From assembly GCF_945859685.1 (NCBI RefSeq), contig NC_079147.1, forward strand, positions 143,244,645 to 143,308,644: a stretch of DNA of 64,000 bases, in the 5' to 3' direction. The notes beneath the pieces are model-generated. The model saw nothing but the letters and a program-made list of their open reading frames with translations, was not told the origin of the DNA and searched no databases. Positions within the stretch are counted from its first letter, which is position 1, and every line of letters begins with the position of its first letter. This DNA comes from Eupeodes corollae. Taxonomy: Eukaryota > Arthropoda > Insecta > Diptera > Syrphidae. The position numbers and the translations under genes are program-made. Positions 46,701 through 57,439 of the stretch are shown here, piece by piece.

Positions 46701-47063
46701 TGAATTTACATTCACAGCTAGGACTTTTAGGCGAGTCTGAGGCAGCGCGCTCATTATGGTCTCAATTGCGCCAGGCCAGGCAACCAAGAGTAGAGATGAT
46801 CTACCCTTTTGCCTTGCTCATTTATCTGACTTTGCAGCCCTGTTAGTTGACCTTCAATGCTAGACAACAAGGCTTCAATGTCAGGCTGCACTTCTGGTGC
46901 CTTATGGACAGGGGCCTTTGGGGCAACCGTTGGTGGAGTCTGTCTCGTGTTCCCATTCCCTGGCACCATTTGGCATAGGAAAATTTGTGATGCACGAATT
47001 TTTGTGTTGGAGCCTATCGAACTGTTTGACTTCTTTCGGCTTTTTGAATGGCCTGTTTTAGTT

Positions 47064-47345
47064 TTATTTCTTCGACCTTAGGGTAACCCTTATAGCTAGC
47101 TGGGTGTCCTTGGATTCCAGGACACACTTGAGCTGGGTTAAATCCTCAACCCGCTCATTCTCCAGCTTGCACTCTCCCTTAATGTGGGTTTCGGAGCACC
47201 TGACGCAGCGCAACTGCATATTGCCATTAGCCCAGGCATGGCCAAACCTCTGGCACTTCGTACATTTTAAAATGTCATCGTGCCTTTTTAGTGTATCCCA
47301 GTGTACGGATTGATAGTCGAGGCATTCGATTTTCCTCACACTCAA
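47064..47345 (-). CDS. ORF1 zinc-knuckle part of LINE B2
   Basis: 93 codons with CTKCQRFGHAWANGNMQLRC and CVRCSETHIKGEC, i.e. CCHC-type zinc knuckles. In the first knuckle the final Cys position appears to be Gly (WANGN), so it may not fold. This part binds the element RNA in LINE ribonucleoprotein particles. It lies between the Gln-rich ORF1 part and ORF2, as expected. Confidence 0.7.
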   Translation of the reverse strand: MSVRKIECLDYQSVHWDTLKRHDDILKCTKCQRFGHAWANGNMQLRCVRCSETHIKGECKLENERVEDLTQLKCVLESKDTQLAIRVTLRSKK

Positions 47346-47568
47346 CTATTACTAGTTACGAGGAACATTTTCAGTCTATAACCCCCTCGCCTGGACTTCA
47401 GCGTAGTGAAAGGCTGGACCCCGATAAAATCGAGATCATCAGTGGCTTTTTTTACGGAGCTCAGCTAAGAGCACCTCCGGTTCCGTACAGGAACTTATGC
47501 CCTGCAGAAGGACTGTCTTATATTCTTCGCTTTTAAGGGGAAAGCTAAAGAACTCAGCTTTGGCCCCT

Positions 47569-48072
47569 TTAAGTAACTCTTTTACTAGGTTGTATTCGGC
47601 CAGTGAGAAACACTGGATCGAAAAATTTCTTTTCTTTTTCGTTCAAAATTTGTATGAAAGAATTGCCCTTAGTGGCCGACTTACATACCTCTTTAAGGTC
47701 CTGCAGGTCAACCCGGTAGGTCCTAATTGGTGGCACCTTCTCTTTCTTGGGCTGTGGTTGTTGCTGGTGTTGCTGTTGCTCCTGCTGCGATTTCTGCTGC
47801 TGCTGTTTATGCTGCTGCTGTTTCTGCTGCTGCTGCATTGCTTTAGTTGAGGTCGATGGGCCCTCAACATTTGGGCCTGTCACTACTGATGGCGGGTTTT
47901 TCTTTTGCTCCGCTCCTGTGTTTTTGATAGCGGGCTTGGTTTGTGGTTGGTTTTGCTGCTGTGGTTGTTGTTGCTGTTGGTTTTGCTGCAGTTGTTTTTG
48001 TTGCCGTTGAGCTGCCTCTTGTTGTCGGCGCGCTTCTTGTTTTAGTTTTAGCTGGCTGAGGAGGGGCTCCAT
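47569..48072 (-). CDS. ORF1 (gag-like) N-terminal part of LINE B2, glutamine-rich
   Basis: A 167-codon open stretch, part of the nucleic-acid-binding ORF1 protein. Residues 10-60 and 80-110 are dominated by Gln runs encoded by a CAR/CAA microsatellite. PPIRTYRVDLQDLKEVC near residue 115 matches the start of the conserved gag domain. It leads, after a frameshift, into the zinc-knuckle piece. The upstream N-terminus (48202-48490) is in a different frame with a stop, so the complete ORF1 is broken. Gln-rich segments occur in some Jockey-type ORF1 proteins; the repeat is prone to slippage. Confidence 0.65.
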   Translation of the reverse strand: MEPLLSQLKLKQEARRQQEAAQRQQKQLQQNQQQQQPQQQNQPQTKPAIKNTGAEQKKNPPSVVTGPNVEGPSTSTKAMQQQQKQQQHKQQQQKSQQEQQQHQQQPQPKKEKVPPIRTYRVDLQDLKEVCKSATKGNSFIQILNEKEKKFFDPVFLTGRIQPSKRVT

Positions 48073-48517
48073 TTCCTCCTTCAGCTTTCTAAAGTTTCAG
48101 GGCCTTTACAAGTGTTATCTCCTCTTGGAGGTCCGCCTCTACCTCCAAAGCCTTCGTTGTCGGCGGGCCTGGCTCTGGCTCCGATATGATTAAATCCATA
48201 TTCAGAGACCTGAAGAGCCCCTCTCCACCTTCGGATACATACTCTGTTTTCTCAGACTCGGCGGAACTCCGCTTAGCGGAGTTTGCCCTCTCCCGTTATT
48301 TGGGCTATGCTTCTTCACCTTCTTTTTTTTGTTGGTTGTTGCCTTTATCCATTGGTCAGATGCCTGACCTGATTTTATTGCGGTTGCTTGCGGTACCGCT
48401 GCTGGCACCACCGCAACATCGCCCGATGTGTTGGCAGAGGTATCTTTCGATAGCTATGCTTTCTTCTCCATCAGCTTTTCTTCCCAATCAATGAAGTTCA
48501 CAATTTCTCGATTGTGG

Positions 48518-48583
48518 AAAAACGGAATTCGAACCCACGACCTCTGGATCCGTCTTCGGACGCCACCTCCACTAGGCTAACGA
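48518..48583 (-). repeat. tRNA-like sequence in duplication unit 1
   Basis: The minus strand reads gttagcctagtgg (A-box type) and 35-45 bases later gggttcgaattcc (B-box type). Between them cgtccgaagacgg could form an anticodon-like stem. No clean acceptor stem was found, so a working tRNA is unlikely. A pol III promoter of SINE type is more plausible. Confidence 0.6.
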
Positions 48584-48797
48584 TTAGTTATTGAAAATGT
48601 AGCTTACTGCCTTCTTAAATGGAAAACCCTACAAATGCACTTTTTAATTTAAAATTAACTAGCTTGCTTGCGGTACCGCTGCTGGCACCACCGCAACATC
48701 GCCCGATGTGTTGGCAGAGGTATCTTTCGATAGCTATGCTTTCTTCTCCATCAGCTTTTCTTCCCAATCAATGAAGTTCACAATTTCTCGATTGTGG

Positions 48798-48863
48798 AAA
48801 AACGGAATTCGAACCCACGACCTCTGGATCCGTCTTCGGACGCCACCTCCACTAGGCTAACGA
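48798..48863 (-). repeat. tRNA-like sequence in duplication unit 2
   Basis: Second copy of the A- and B-box-bearing segment, offset exactly 280 bp and without changes in the boxes. Confidence 0.6.
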
Positions 48864-48984
48864 TTAGTTATTGAAAATGTGGCTTACTGCCTTCTTAAAT
48901 GGAAAACCCTACAAATGCACTTTTTAATTTAAAATTAACTAGCAATTACTTTTAACACTTGTAATCTCTCTTAAAGTCCAAGAA

Positions 48985-49440
48985 CGACAGTCCACCGTAC
49001 TTACCATGATGACACGTTTACTACGCGGTCCTCTAATTACTAAATGTAGTCTACGAAGCCTCATTCATGCAACAGGTGTTCCTTTAACAAGTTTAAGTCT
49101 TTCGGATAGAATCCAAAAAAGAGCCTTGAAGATGATTGGCGATAGAACTAAAACCGAAATATTTACAAAGCTTTCTTTGTTTTACCGATATTTTTAGAAG
49201 TGCAGGAATGCTCATCAGTAAACCTTTAAACTCAATTTCGTACGTATTGGAATGTATAGATATTCTTTTTTTAACAGCACATTAAGAATGTAGACCCCTT
49301 TACGCAACTCTGTCTTCCCCTTCCATTTGAATATTCGGAACTTTAAGACAAATGTGCAACGATATATCCTTTTTAAAACTTTCCTATTTTTCAAAGCTCA
49401 CACTGTATTTAATCTTAAAACATTAAACTGTGTCAAGGGT
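48985..49440 (+). mobile_element. LINE C-terminal fragment (CR1/L2-like, family E type)
   Basis: LSLSDRIQKRALKMIGDRTK, LFYRYF and, after a frameshift, NSVFPFHLNIRNFKTNVQRY. This is the conserved end of CR1/L2-like ORF2 (RIQKRALKMIGD; LWNSLP...FKTNVHRY). Only the last ~150 residues survive. Confidence 0.7.
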
Positions 49441-50709
49441 CCCTGATAATTATCTAAGAAAAGGGTAACCCATATTTTGTCGAGTTCCTTAGCATTCTAA
49501 TTTAACACAGTTATGAAATTGTTAATTAAACTTTTCCATAAAATTCAGAAAATAGAGTCTCAACAATTGGTATTTTTAAACAAAATTAAAACTTATTTCC
49601 TTTAAGAAAGTTATGTTCCGTTTCTTGTAGCTAGGTACCTTACCTACTTTTCTCTAAGTGTGACATTTTAAATTTTTGAAGGAAGACTTTCCTGAATATT
49701 TTCTCTTTGAAAATTTACTATGTGCACAGAAATTAGGTCAAGAGAGTTCTTTGTCTCCAAAGACAAAGAGTCGTGAAATATAATGAAAACAACAAACAAA
49801 CAAAAATCTAAGGAAAGGAAATAAAACTTCAACCACATAATTATGCATTATTTTATAATTTTTATTCAAGCTTGAATTAAACTCTTTTATGATGGTTTTG
49901 GTTTAAAATTAATTTTGTTTTGCTCATATTTAAATATACAACAAGTAAATTTAATCCATTCATATTTTATTCTTTTACAAATATTTTATTATTCAATTAA
50001 TATAAAATTTTATTTCAAAGAAAATAAATTTAATTTTAAATAAAAACAACCTTTCCATCTGAGCTCAGAAGTCAAACCATCCTTGTATATATCTATTTTA
50101 TGTTAAGGGAACCCAATTGAATTATCCCCATTTCTATTTCCTGCTGAGCCTTATAAGAACAATCTGTTCATATATTGTTAGTCATGTGCCTCCTACACTC
50201 CTGACTCCCAATAACATGAAGGAAAAGGAAATGTCTTCTTTTGAAAACAACAATTTGTATATATTTTTGTTTCTATTTGAATTTGAAGAGCCCCATGCAG
50301 GCTCCACATGAATATAGGAGTAATGTCTGAGAGGTTTGCAGAAAGAAGAAATCTAGTTTAAGATTTATTTTTAGTTCTATTGCTCCTCAAAACCCCCTCT
50401 GGTGTAGCTCGAGAGCAACCTTCAGCCATAAGAAAACACAAACAAAAATCATATACACTCAGAAATATTGTATCTCTAATGAACTTAAAGAGTTAGAGAC
50501 GATAGAACAACAAACAAAAATATAAGGAAAAGATAAATCGGATGCACCTCATTGTCGGGCGGAAATTACTTTTCGTAAACACTACGACTTCCCGCAAGGA
50601 AGTACATTTTTTTCGAGATTAGAAAGAAAAAATAAGCGCACCTGTTGTGTTGACAGCCAAAGAACTCAGTAAGAAGAAGTTCTCATTTTTTCGTGACGTC
50701 ACACAAATA
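49441..50709. other. Long AT-rich stretch without genes
   Basis: Only short ORFs (64 codons at 50117-50311). Stretches such as 49800-50040 are extremely AT-rich. No repeats shared with the rest of the window were noticed. Confidence 0.35.
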
Positions 50710-53560
50710 AAGGGTGGTTTAATTTTAAGGTACGATGTTGAAGGTGAACCACACCTAAATGACAGGTTTTTGTCGGAATTTCATTTCGATCCCTTTATAT
50801 AATGTTTTTCAATAAGAGCGGGCAAATGTTGTGTGTTGATGTCTTGGCGTTTGCTGTGTGGTATGTAGCTCCACCCTCCTGCTGGAACCACATGGTCCTT
50901 ATGGTTCAATTTGGGCCATTAGTCATCGTTATGTAGCGCACGCTATTGACGGTGACCGCCTTACTAACGTCGTTTTCAAAAAGGTACGGACCAATTACGC
51001 CGCCGCCGGGTCCGGCACAAAATCCTTAGCAAACAGGAGCTTCGTTCAATATACGTGAATTTTGCTTATTGACACAGCCTTACTTACTTACTTAAGGTGG
51101 CGCTACACTGCTACAGCCTGGGGCGAACCTGGGCCTCTACCAACATGCGTCTCCAGCCAGCTCGGTCCCTAGCTAGCTGTCTCCAGTTTCGCACGTCAAG
51201 TTGGTTGAGGTCCTCTCCCACCTGGGTGCGCCACCTGAAGCGCGATCTTCCTCTACTGCTCCGTCCCTCGGGATTGGATTCGAAGACATTCCGGGCTGGA
51301 GCGTTGATGTCCATCCGCTCTGCATGACCTAGCCATCTAAGCTGTTGGACTTTAATTCTGCTAACTAGGTCAGTGTCGCTGTACAGCTCGTACAGTTCGT
51401 AGTTATAGCTTCTCCTCCATTCTCCATCTATGCGTACGGGACTAACAATCTCCCGAAGAATTTTTCTCTTGAAGCATCTCATCTTTCTTTGACAGGGTCC
51501 AGGCCTCAGCGACATTAATGAGAACCGGGATGATGAGTGTCTTATAGATGGTGATTTTACATGCTCGAGAGAGGACTTTACTTCTCAATTGCCTTCTAAG
51601 TCGAAAGAAGCAGCGATTTGCAAGAGTTATTCTTCGTTTGATTTCAGCGCTGGTGTCTTTGTCAGTGTTAATAGCAGTGCCTAGGTAGACAAAGCCCTTA
51701 ACTACCTCAAAGTTATAGCTGTCCATGGTGACGTTTTGTCCAAGACGTCGTCGTTCAGTGTCCTTTTTTGATGACAGCATATACTTGGTCGTGCCCTCAT
51801 TGACCACTAAACCCATCTTCTTCGCTTCCGTCGCAGTGCTCAAAAACGCTCCACTGACATCACGCTTTGATCTTCCAATTATGTCAATATTATCTGCGTA
51901 TCCGAGTAATTGGATGGACCTTTGGAAGATTGTGCCCCTAGTGTTGACGGTTGAGTTTTGCACAATTCTTTCCAGAACGATGTTGAAGAAGTCGCATGAC
52001 AGTGCATCGCCTTGTCTAAAATCTTTTGAGACATCAAATGAATTGGTAAGATCTTTTCCAACCTTGATAGAGCAGCGTGCATTCTCCATCGTCATTCTGC
52101 ACAAACGGATAAGTTTGACAGGGATGCCAAAACTAGACATTGCTCTGTAGAGCTCTTCCCTATAGATGCTGTCATACTCGGCTTTAAAATCGATAAAGAG
52201 ATGGTGGGTATCGATTTGAAGCTCCTGTGTTTTTTCCAAGATCTGCCGTAGTTTGAATATTTGGTCGATAGTGGACTTTTCTGGGCTGAGCCACACTGAT
52301 AAGGACCAATCAGATTGTTGACGAATGGCTTCAGACGTTCGCATAATACGGCAGAGAAGATCTTATACGCAATGTTTAGGAGACTGATGCCTCTGTAGTT
52401 GGCGCAGTTTAGAGGATCTCCTTTCTTATGTATCGGGCACACTATGCTGAGATTCCACTCATCGGGCATGCTTTCTTCCGACCATATTTTGCAGATGAGT
52501 TGGTGCATGCTCCGTACCAAGTCATCGCCTGCTGCTTTGAATAGTTCGGCAGCGATGCCGTCAGCTCCAGTAGCTTTATTTGACTTAAGTTTAGATATAG
52601 CTATCTTCACTTCGTCAAGGTCGGGTAGGCGGAATTGTTGATCTGCGTCGCCGAGGTTGAGTGGTTCTATCTCCCTTACAGCGGAATTCGGTTCGTCATC
52701 GCCGTTATATAGTTTGGAGAAGTGATTTTTCCATATTCTCAGCATGGACTGCGGTTCTACTACGATGTTCCCCTGATCGTCTTTACAGGCTTCGGTTCGT
52801 GGCTGGTACCCTTGGGAGGTTTTTTTTACCTTTTGGTAAAATTTACGAACCTCATTCCTGTTGTGACATCCCTCTATCTCCTCGATCGCGCTCTTCTCAT
52901 GCTCTCTTTTTTTCGTCTTAGAAGCTGGTGTTCCTCTCTCCTCTTCTGCTCATAGAGCTCGCGAGCAGCTCTAGTCCTTTTGTGCAGCGCCGTTTCGCTA
53001 TGGTAGCCGTGTGCAATCTAGCACTTCAGAGGCGGCATCTCTGATGACTGCAAGGCAATGTTGCCACTGTTTTTCAATGCTTAATGCACACAGCCATTCA
53101 TCCAAAGATGAGCCTCCTCACTAAACCTAATTTTTTGGCCAAAAATGGGATCCTCTTCCAAACGTTTTTAAACTAAAAGGCTCAAGTTGTAATGCGAAAT
53201 TCGGCAAGTTAAAGTTTGCGAAGGACCGAATTCTTGTGCAAGGCTAGGAATAGTCTGCCTCGGGTTCTGCTGTACACTTTCACGGACCTCGAAAATTTTC
53301 TCAGGTGATCTTGTGTTCCTTGAATGTACGAGTGTTTGTTATTTTTTAATCAAACGGTTGTCTCAAATTTGACTGTTAAAGGCCCCCACGTCTATCATAA
53401 AATGGAAGCAGTGAGCACAACGTTTTCTTTAACGAACACTCATTTTGAGAATAAAGTTTTATCACTTGAACGTGCTGTACAATCGTGTAACTTGCCATGA
53501 TGATTTGGCATAAACAACAAATTTGACAGATGTCACCAAACCAAAATAGCTGCCACGGCC
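50710..53560 (-). mobile_element. Mariner-like element, split by LINE A4
   Basis: The left end aagggtggtttaattttaag (after TA at 50708) matches the terminal repeat of 34632. The minus-strand transposase N-terminus is at 53.2-53.5 kb: MASYTIVQHVQVIKLYSQN, then after the helix-turn-helix region FGQKIRFSEEAHLWMNGCV, interrupted at 53088. It resumes at 51079: NKQNSRILNEAPV, a GGVIGPYF-type segment near 51000, and NGPNLNHKDHVV-type sequence. Rejoining across the LINE restores the reading MNGCVNKQNS. The right terminal repeat was not found. Several stops. Confidence 0.8.
51080..53087 (-). mobile_element. LINE family A, copy A4, most intact, with 8-bp target duplication
   Basis: Flanked by acacagcc at 51072-51079 and 53088-53095. 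The 3' end (left) is a TAAG repeat (ttacttacttacttaagg). 5'-truncated: it begins in the region between endonuclease and RT. Two long minus frames cover the RT: 52092-52745 (KSNKATGADGIAAELFKAAG; KKGDPLNCANYRGISLLNIA) and 51442-52344 (HHLFIDFKAEYDSIYREEL; FRQGDALSCDFFNIVLERIV). They overlap through one frameshift near 52290. A small deletion near 51485 shifts into the last piece, 51111-51515 (RWLGHAERMDINAPARNVF). The active-site box is YADN instead of YADD. Confidence 0.92.
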
Positions 53561-53579
53561 GCCAAAATCTACTTATGCA

Positions 53580-54960
53580 TAGGCAAGATGAACTTTGGAA
53601 TGTATTTAGTTTGTGGCGGTTTATAGCTTTTTCTAAAGCAATCCACTATACTGCCACACCGTGCATTACCGGTCTGACAAACGATGTGCTTTACGTAATG
53701 TGGGGTTGTAAGCCCTATTTTTATTATCAATAACTTGTTACATCGAAAATAGGATTAATTCGGTTTTGTGTGAGTTAACACCCAGTCCACACCGATCTGC
53801 TCAAAGTATTAATCTGTCTAAGGCATTTTTTAATAGTTCTTTTAGAGTGTTAAGATGCTTTGCTGAAACCGCTATGGCAGCGTCATCCGTATAGACAATC
53901 ACTGTGAAACTTTCGGCATCCAGACCAGTTAGGATTTAATTTAACTGCTGCCAAGTTCTGAGTTAATAATTCTGTTATTCAGCATTAAATGAATTAACTC
54001 CCGAAGCGAACTATCAACGTTAAGAGATGTTAGTGCAGATCAGATGTGTTCACCTTGTTAAATGCGCCTTCCATGTTGAGTTAAGAACCATAGTGGACTC
54101 TCTATGATGGAGACAATATTCTAGGGTGTATAACGCTCTTTCCACCGATTTACCTTTACAGTAGGCTTGTTGAGACTTAGACAGAATTCTTGTATCATTG
54201 AGTGCCCTTAAGGGTCTTAAGAAGGAATTATGATAGACTAAGAGGTCGTAGATCTTGAGGGTTGACTTATGAGAATTTACCTGCTTTGGTTATAGAAACA
54301 ACTTTCACTTTTCTCCATGCCGAGGAAATATGGCATATGGTATATACAGCTGTTAAAAATTGCCCCTAGGATTGATGCAATTATGTCTTAGGCTTTTTGT
54401 AATTCTGCTGGTATTATGCCATCTGGTTCTGCAGATTTAAATGTTTCGAAGCTGTCGAGAGCCTATTGTAGCTTGTCCCTTATGATCAGACCTTCTAGAT
54501 GTGTTACATTGAAACTTGATCAAATATGATTGTTGCAAGTTGCCGTTAGAAAGCTACCATGAAAGTGACTATCCAATAGTAACTTTAGCGACTCTTCACT
54601 TATAATTGCCCAGGGGTCGTCTGCCTTTTTCAGACATCGCTGGATTATTTGAACGAATTTTTCGTAGCCTGAAGGCCTTGAAAGTTTATTCTATTGTTCC
54701 ACGAAAGGATCGCCAGAAAGATGGCTTAGGTTTCCCTAGTGCCTTTTTATAACTTGTTACGTTTTCTTTGTAAGAATCTCAGTGAGAAGCTAGTCTATTG
54801 GCTTTTGCTCGTTGAAAGAGTTTCCTACATTCTCTTCTGAGCGAGTTTCTTCTTTTCAGTATAAGTGGACAAGCAATTTCTAACGATCCATATTCATAGC
54901 TAAGGGGAGGTCATTGATTTTTGATCAAATTTACTAGAGTTAAAGGAAGAACTTAATAGT
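53580..54960 (-). mobile_element. LINE family D (LOA-like), second RT fragment
   Basis: Minus frames: RPLRALNDTRILSKSQQAYC-type block (about 54.2 kb), the active-site region ESFTVIVYTDDAAIAVSAKH (about 53.9 kb), ADRCGLGVNSHKTE (about 53.78 kb) and RPVMHGVAVWWIALEKAINR (about 53.65 kb, mixed frames). These are RT blocks in the same order as in the copy at 41.6-42.9 kb. The EN and RNase H domains are not seen. Many stops. Confidence 0.65.
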
Positions 54961-55024
54961 CCCGGTTTTAGTACTTTCCTTTATGAAGCCCAATCAGTTT
55001 TGCTATAATTTTGAAATGTCAATG

Positions 55025-56085
55025 GACTAGGGTTGTCTTACATACTTCGTTAAAGTGGCGCTGTACAAGGCGGGCCTGGGCCTCAACCAAAATTCGTCTC
55101 CAGCCAACTCAGTTCCTAGCTAGCTGTATCCAATTTCGCACTCAAAGTTGGTTGAGGTCCTCCCCCACCTGCATGCGAAACCTTAACCGGGCTAAAGCGT
55201 TGATGACCAGCCATCTAAGTCGTTTTGACTTTCATTCTTTTAACCACATCAGTGACGCCTATAGCCCGTACAGTTCGTCATTTTACTTTTACCTCCACTC
55301 TTGTTTCATTCAAACTGGGACACAAATTAAGCGAAGTATTTTACTTAAAGCATCGTAGGACTCTCTCATCTGTCTTTGAAAGGGTCCAGGCCTCAGCGCC
55401 ATAAATAAGAACCGTAACGATGTGTTTCTTATTGATCGTGATTTAAGATGCTAGAGAGAGAGGACTTTATTATTCAATTGCCTTTTCAATTCAAAGAAGC
55501 AGCGCTACACAAGATCTTTTCTTCGTTTGATCTTATTGCTGGTGTCATCATTTGAATTTATTAGTATGCCTAGGTTTACAAAGCCTTATGTACCTCAAAG
55601 TTATAGCTGGCCATGGTGACGTCTTGCCTCAGCATGTACTTCACAACTTAAAGCTCCCACTGACATCAAACTTTGATCTTTTAATTATGTTGATAAAATC
55701 GGCGTATCCGAGTAATTAAGTTGATTTTTGGAAGATTGTGCCGCTAGTGTTGACGGGTGAGTTTGGCACAATTCTTTCCAGAACTATGTTGAAGAAGTCC
55801 CATGATAGTGTCAAAACGCCCGCCGTGTCAAAACCTTTTTTGACATCAAACGCATCGGTGAGATTTTTGCCGATCTTAATAGAGCAGCGTCTCCACAAAC
55901 GGATATGTTTGACAGAGATGCCAAAACTAAACTTTGCTCTGTAATGCTCTTTCCTTTACAGTCTTTCATACTAGGCTTTAAAATCGATAAAGAGAAGGTG
56001 TATATCGATTTGAAGCTTCTGGGTTTTTTCCAAGTTCAGCCGTAATGTGAGTATTTGATCGATTGGTGCCTTTGACTTTCCATAG
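55025..56085 (-). mobile_element. LINE family A, copy A5, strongly decayed
   Basis: Aligns base by base with A4 and A2 on the same strand: aaaatcgataaagagaaggt, then cagaactatgttgaagaagt, aattatgttgataaaatcgg (YADD region) and ggtccaggcctcagcgccat. Numerous small deletions; the FFNIVLERIVPNSPVNTSG segment is still readable (55716-55898). Confidence 0.8.
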
Positions 56086-56119
56086 TCATAGATAAAAAAT
56101 GGCAATAATTTCCTAAATA

Positions 56120-56625
56120 CTTACTTATTGACATAAGGTGGAGCTTCAGTCCTGTGTGGGCCTCACCCAACAAAGTTCTTCCCCTAGCTTGGTCCCTAGC
56201 TAGATGTCCCCACTTACTTTCTATGCATATTAGGCCATAGAACACTCAAAGAACTTTTCTCTCAAAATGACCCAAGGTGCTTTCTTCCACCTTTCTCATA
56301 GTTCATACTTCTACGCCGTATAGCAAGACGAAGATGGGGATGATGAGGGTCTTTTATAGCAATTGCTCTATCGAGACCTTAACTAGTCAATAGCTTTTTT
56401 AGTTCAAAGAAACAGCGGCAAGCAAGAATTATTTTTTGTTTGATCTTAGCGCTGGTTCTGTTATCTGAATTTATAGCGGAGTCTTGGTAGACAAAGTCCT
56501 TAACTACCTCAAAGTTACTCCGTTCTGAGCAAGACGTGCGTCGCGTCGGTGTTGTAGGTCCTATCTTGATCACAGCATCTATTTACTTTGTTTTGCCCTC
56601 CTTACGCGTTTAAACCCATTTTTCC
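56120..56625 (-). mobile_element. LINE family A, copy A6, 3' fragment
   Basis: A second family A fragment on the same strand, starting tacttacttattgacataag (tail). It contains the C-terminal region and FEVVKDFVYQDSAINSD (56379-56573). Internal deletions. It sits next to A5, from which it is separated by about 35 bp. Confidence 0.75.
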
Positions 56626-56639
56626 TTAATTTGTGTTTT

Positions 56640-56681
56640 ATTGAAAATCAACATCGGTCTTAAAAGTTTTACCACCCTTTA
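56640..56681. mobile_element. Mariner-like terminal repeat remnant
   Basis: aacatcggtcttaaaagttt followed by taccacccttta matches the right end of the element at 34632-35102. No internal part is attached. Confidence 0.55.
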
Positions 56682-56689
56682 CCTAGGAT

Positions 56690-57435
56690 ATGTAAGGTAG
56701 TATCTATATACTACCTATACTCATCATACCTTTACTTAACATCATAAAACATTAAATAGAACGCTACAGGGGGTGGTAGGGTGTTATGTATGTTTGCTAC
56801 CACTTGATAAAGTGGGATTATTTTCAGAGAAGAAGAAGCAAAAGGAAGAACAAAAAAAGGATGATGCAAGGATTTTGCTTTTTATAAAACGGAAAGAGTC
56901 ATTGATATCCCGTCGGAGTATGGCTAAAATGTCATCAAACAGACTTTTTGATTTAAGCTTGAAATACAAATTAATGAGCTTAGCTACGAGTATATACAAG
57001 CATGACGAAGAGTTAGTTAGTGAGTGATAAGAGATAATATGCTAAAGTAAGAGAATAATATGACCTTTATTTTTGTTTAATGAAAAACAGGACAACGTTG
57101 TCGTCATAGAATGGTTTTCGAAAAGGCTTAAAGGAACATAAGATTAACTTAAGGATTTGCATAAATGAATATTGACTTAGTGTGGTTTAAAATTAAAGAA
57201 AAATAAATTAATTTCGAATCAATGAAATTTATCTCTCGTTTTGAAGATAAACCGTTTTGGTTGATGAGGATTATAATGAAATTTATAAATTTATGCAATA
57301 AGGTTTTCAGGATAATTAATTAAGGTTATTTTTTAGTGATTATTAAATCTATACTATTATAAAGGGTTTTCTATCAAATCAATATGGTTTCATCTTTATT
57401 TGAGAGTTTAAATGGACGCCGAGGGTTCACTGGAA
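56690..57435. other. Unassigned region with an 84-codon ORF
   Basis: The plus ORF 56773-57027 encodes a lysine/serine-rich peptide containing SEKKKQKEEQKKDDARIL and SLATSIYKHDEELVSE. It resembles nothing I know. It could be a host exon or chance. The rest is AT-rich. Confidence 0.2.
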
Positions 57436-57439
57436 GGCG

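Larger units (their letters stand above)
43730..48663 (-). mobile_element. LINE family B (Jockey-like), copy B2, near full length
   Basis: On the minus strand, ORF1 starts near 48484 and has two recognisable parts, listed separately. ORF2: LKVLAVNVNSLIRIERRANM and GDLNAKHKDWGNQHSNPRG (46.2-46.7 kb, APE endonuclease). The pre-RT and RT (45422-45847) are FYLRNDMSQWRSENRGFMQF, DGISNVVLRHLAMEAIDIYT and VHWKTAVVHPLPKK. The RT core at 44.9-45.4 kb has lost its YADD block through a ~33-bp deletion relative to B1. Thumb and 3' region follow to 43.73 kb. Gag with zinc knuckles plus EN/RT without RNase H fits the Jockey clade. Confidence 0.85.
48384..48943. repeat. Tandem duplication, 2 x 280 bp, at the 5' end of LINE B2
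   Basis: 48384-48663 is repeated as 48664-48943. The only difference noticed is gtagctta versus gtggctta. Each unit holds the first ~35 codons of ORF1 (right-to-left), the presumed 5' leader, and a tRNA-like sequence. The near-identity means the duplication is recent. Confidence 0.95.

Noticed and set aside
47747..48010. Cysteine-rich + ORF, metallothionein-like in appearance
   Set aside because: It is the antisense of the CAG/CAA tract in LINE B2 ORF1; the Cys runs come from TGC/TGT codons of the reverse strand.
48518..48583. A functional tRNA gene
   Set aside because: A and B boxes exist, but no closing acceptor stem was found and the segment is duplicated together with LINE sequence.
51725..52150. 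141-codon + ORF
   Set aside because: Antisense to the RT of LINE A4; similar shadow ORFs appear opposite A1 and A2.
56773..57027. Small host gene
   Set aside because: 84 codons with Lys-rich composition; could be chance. Left as an unassigned region.
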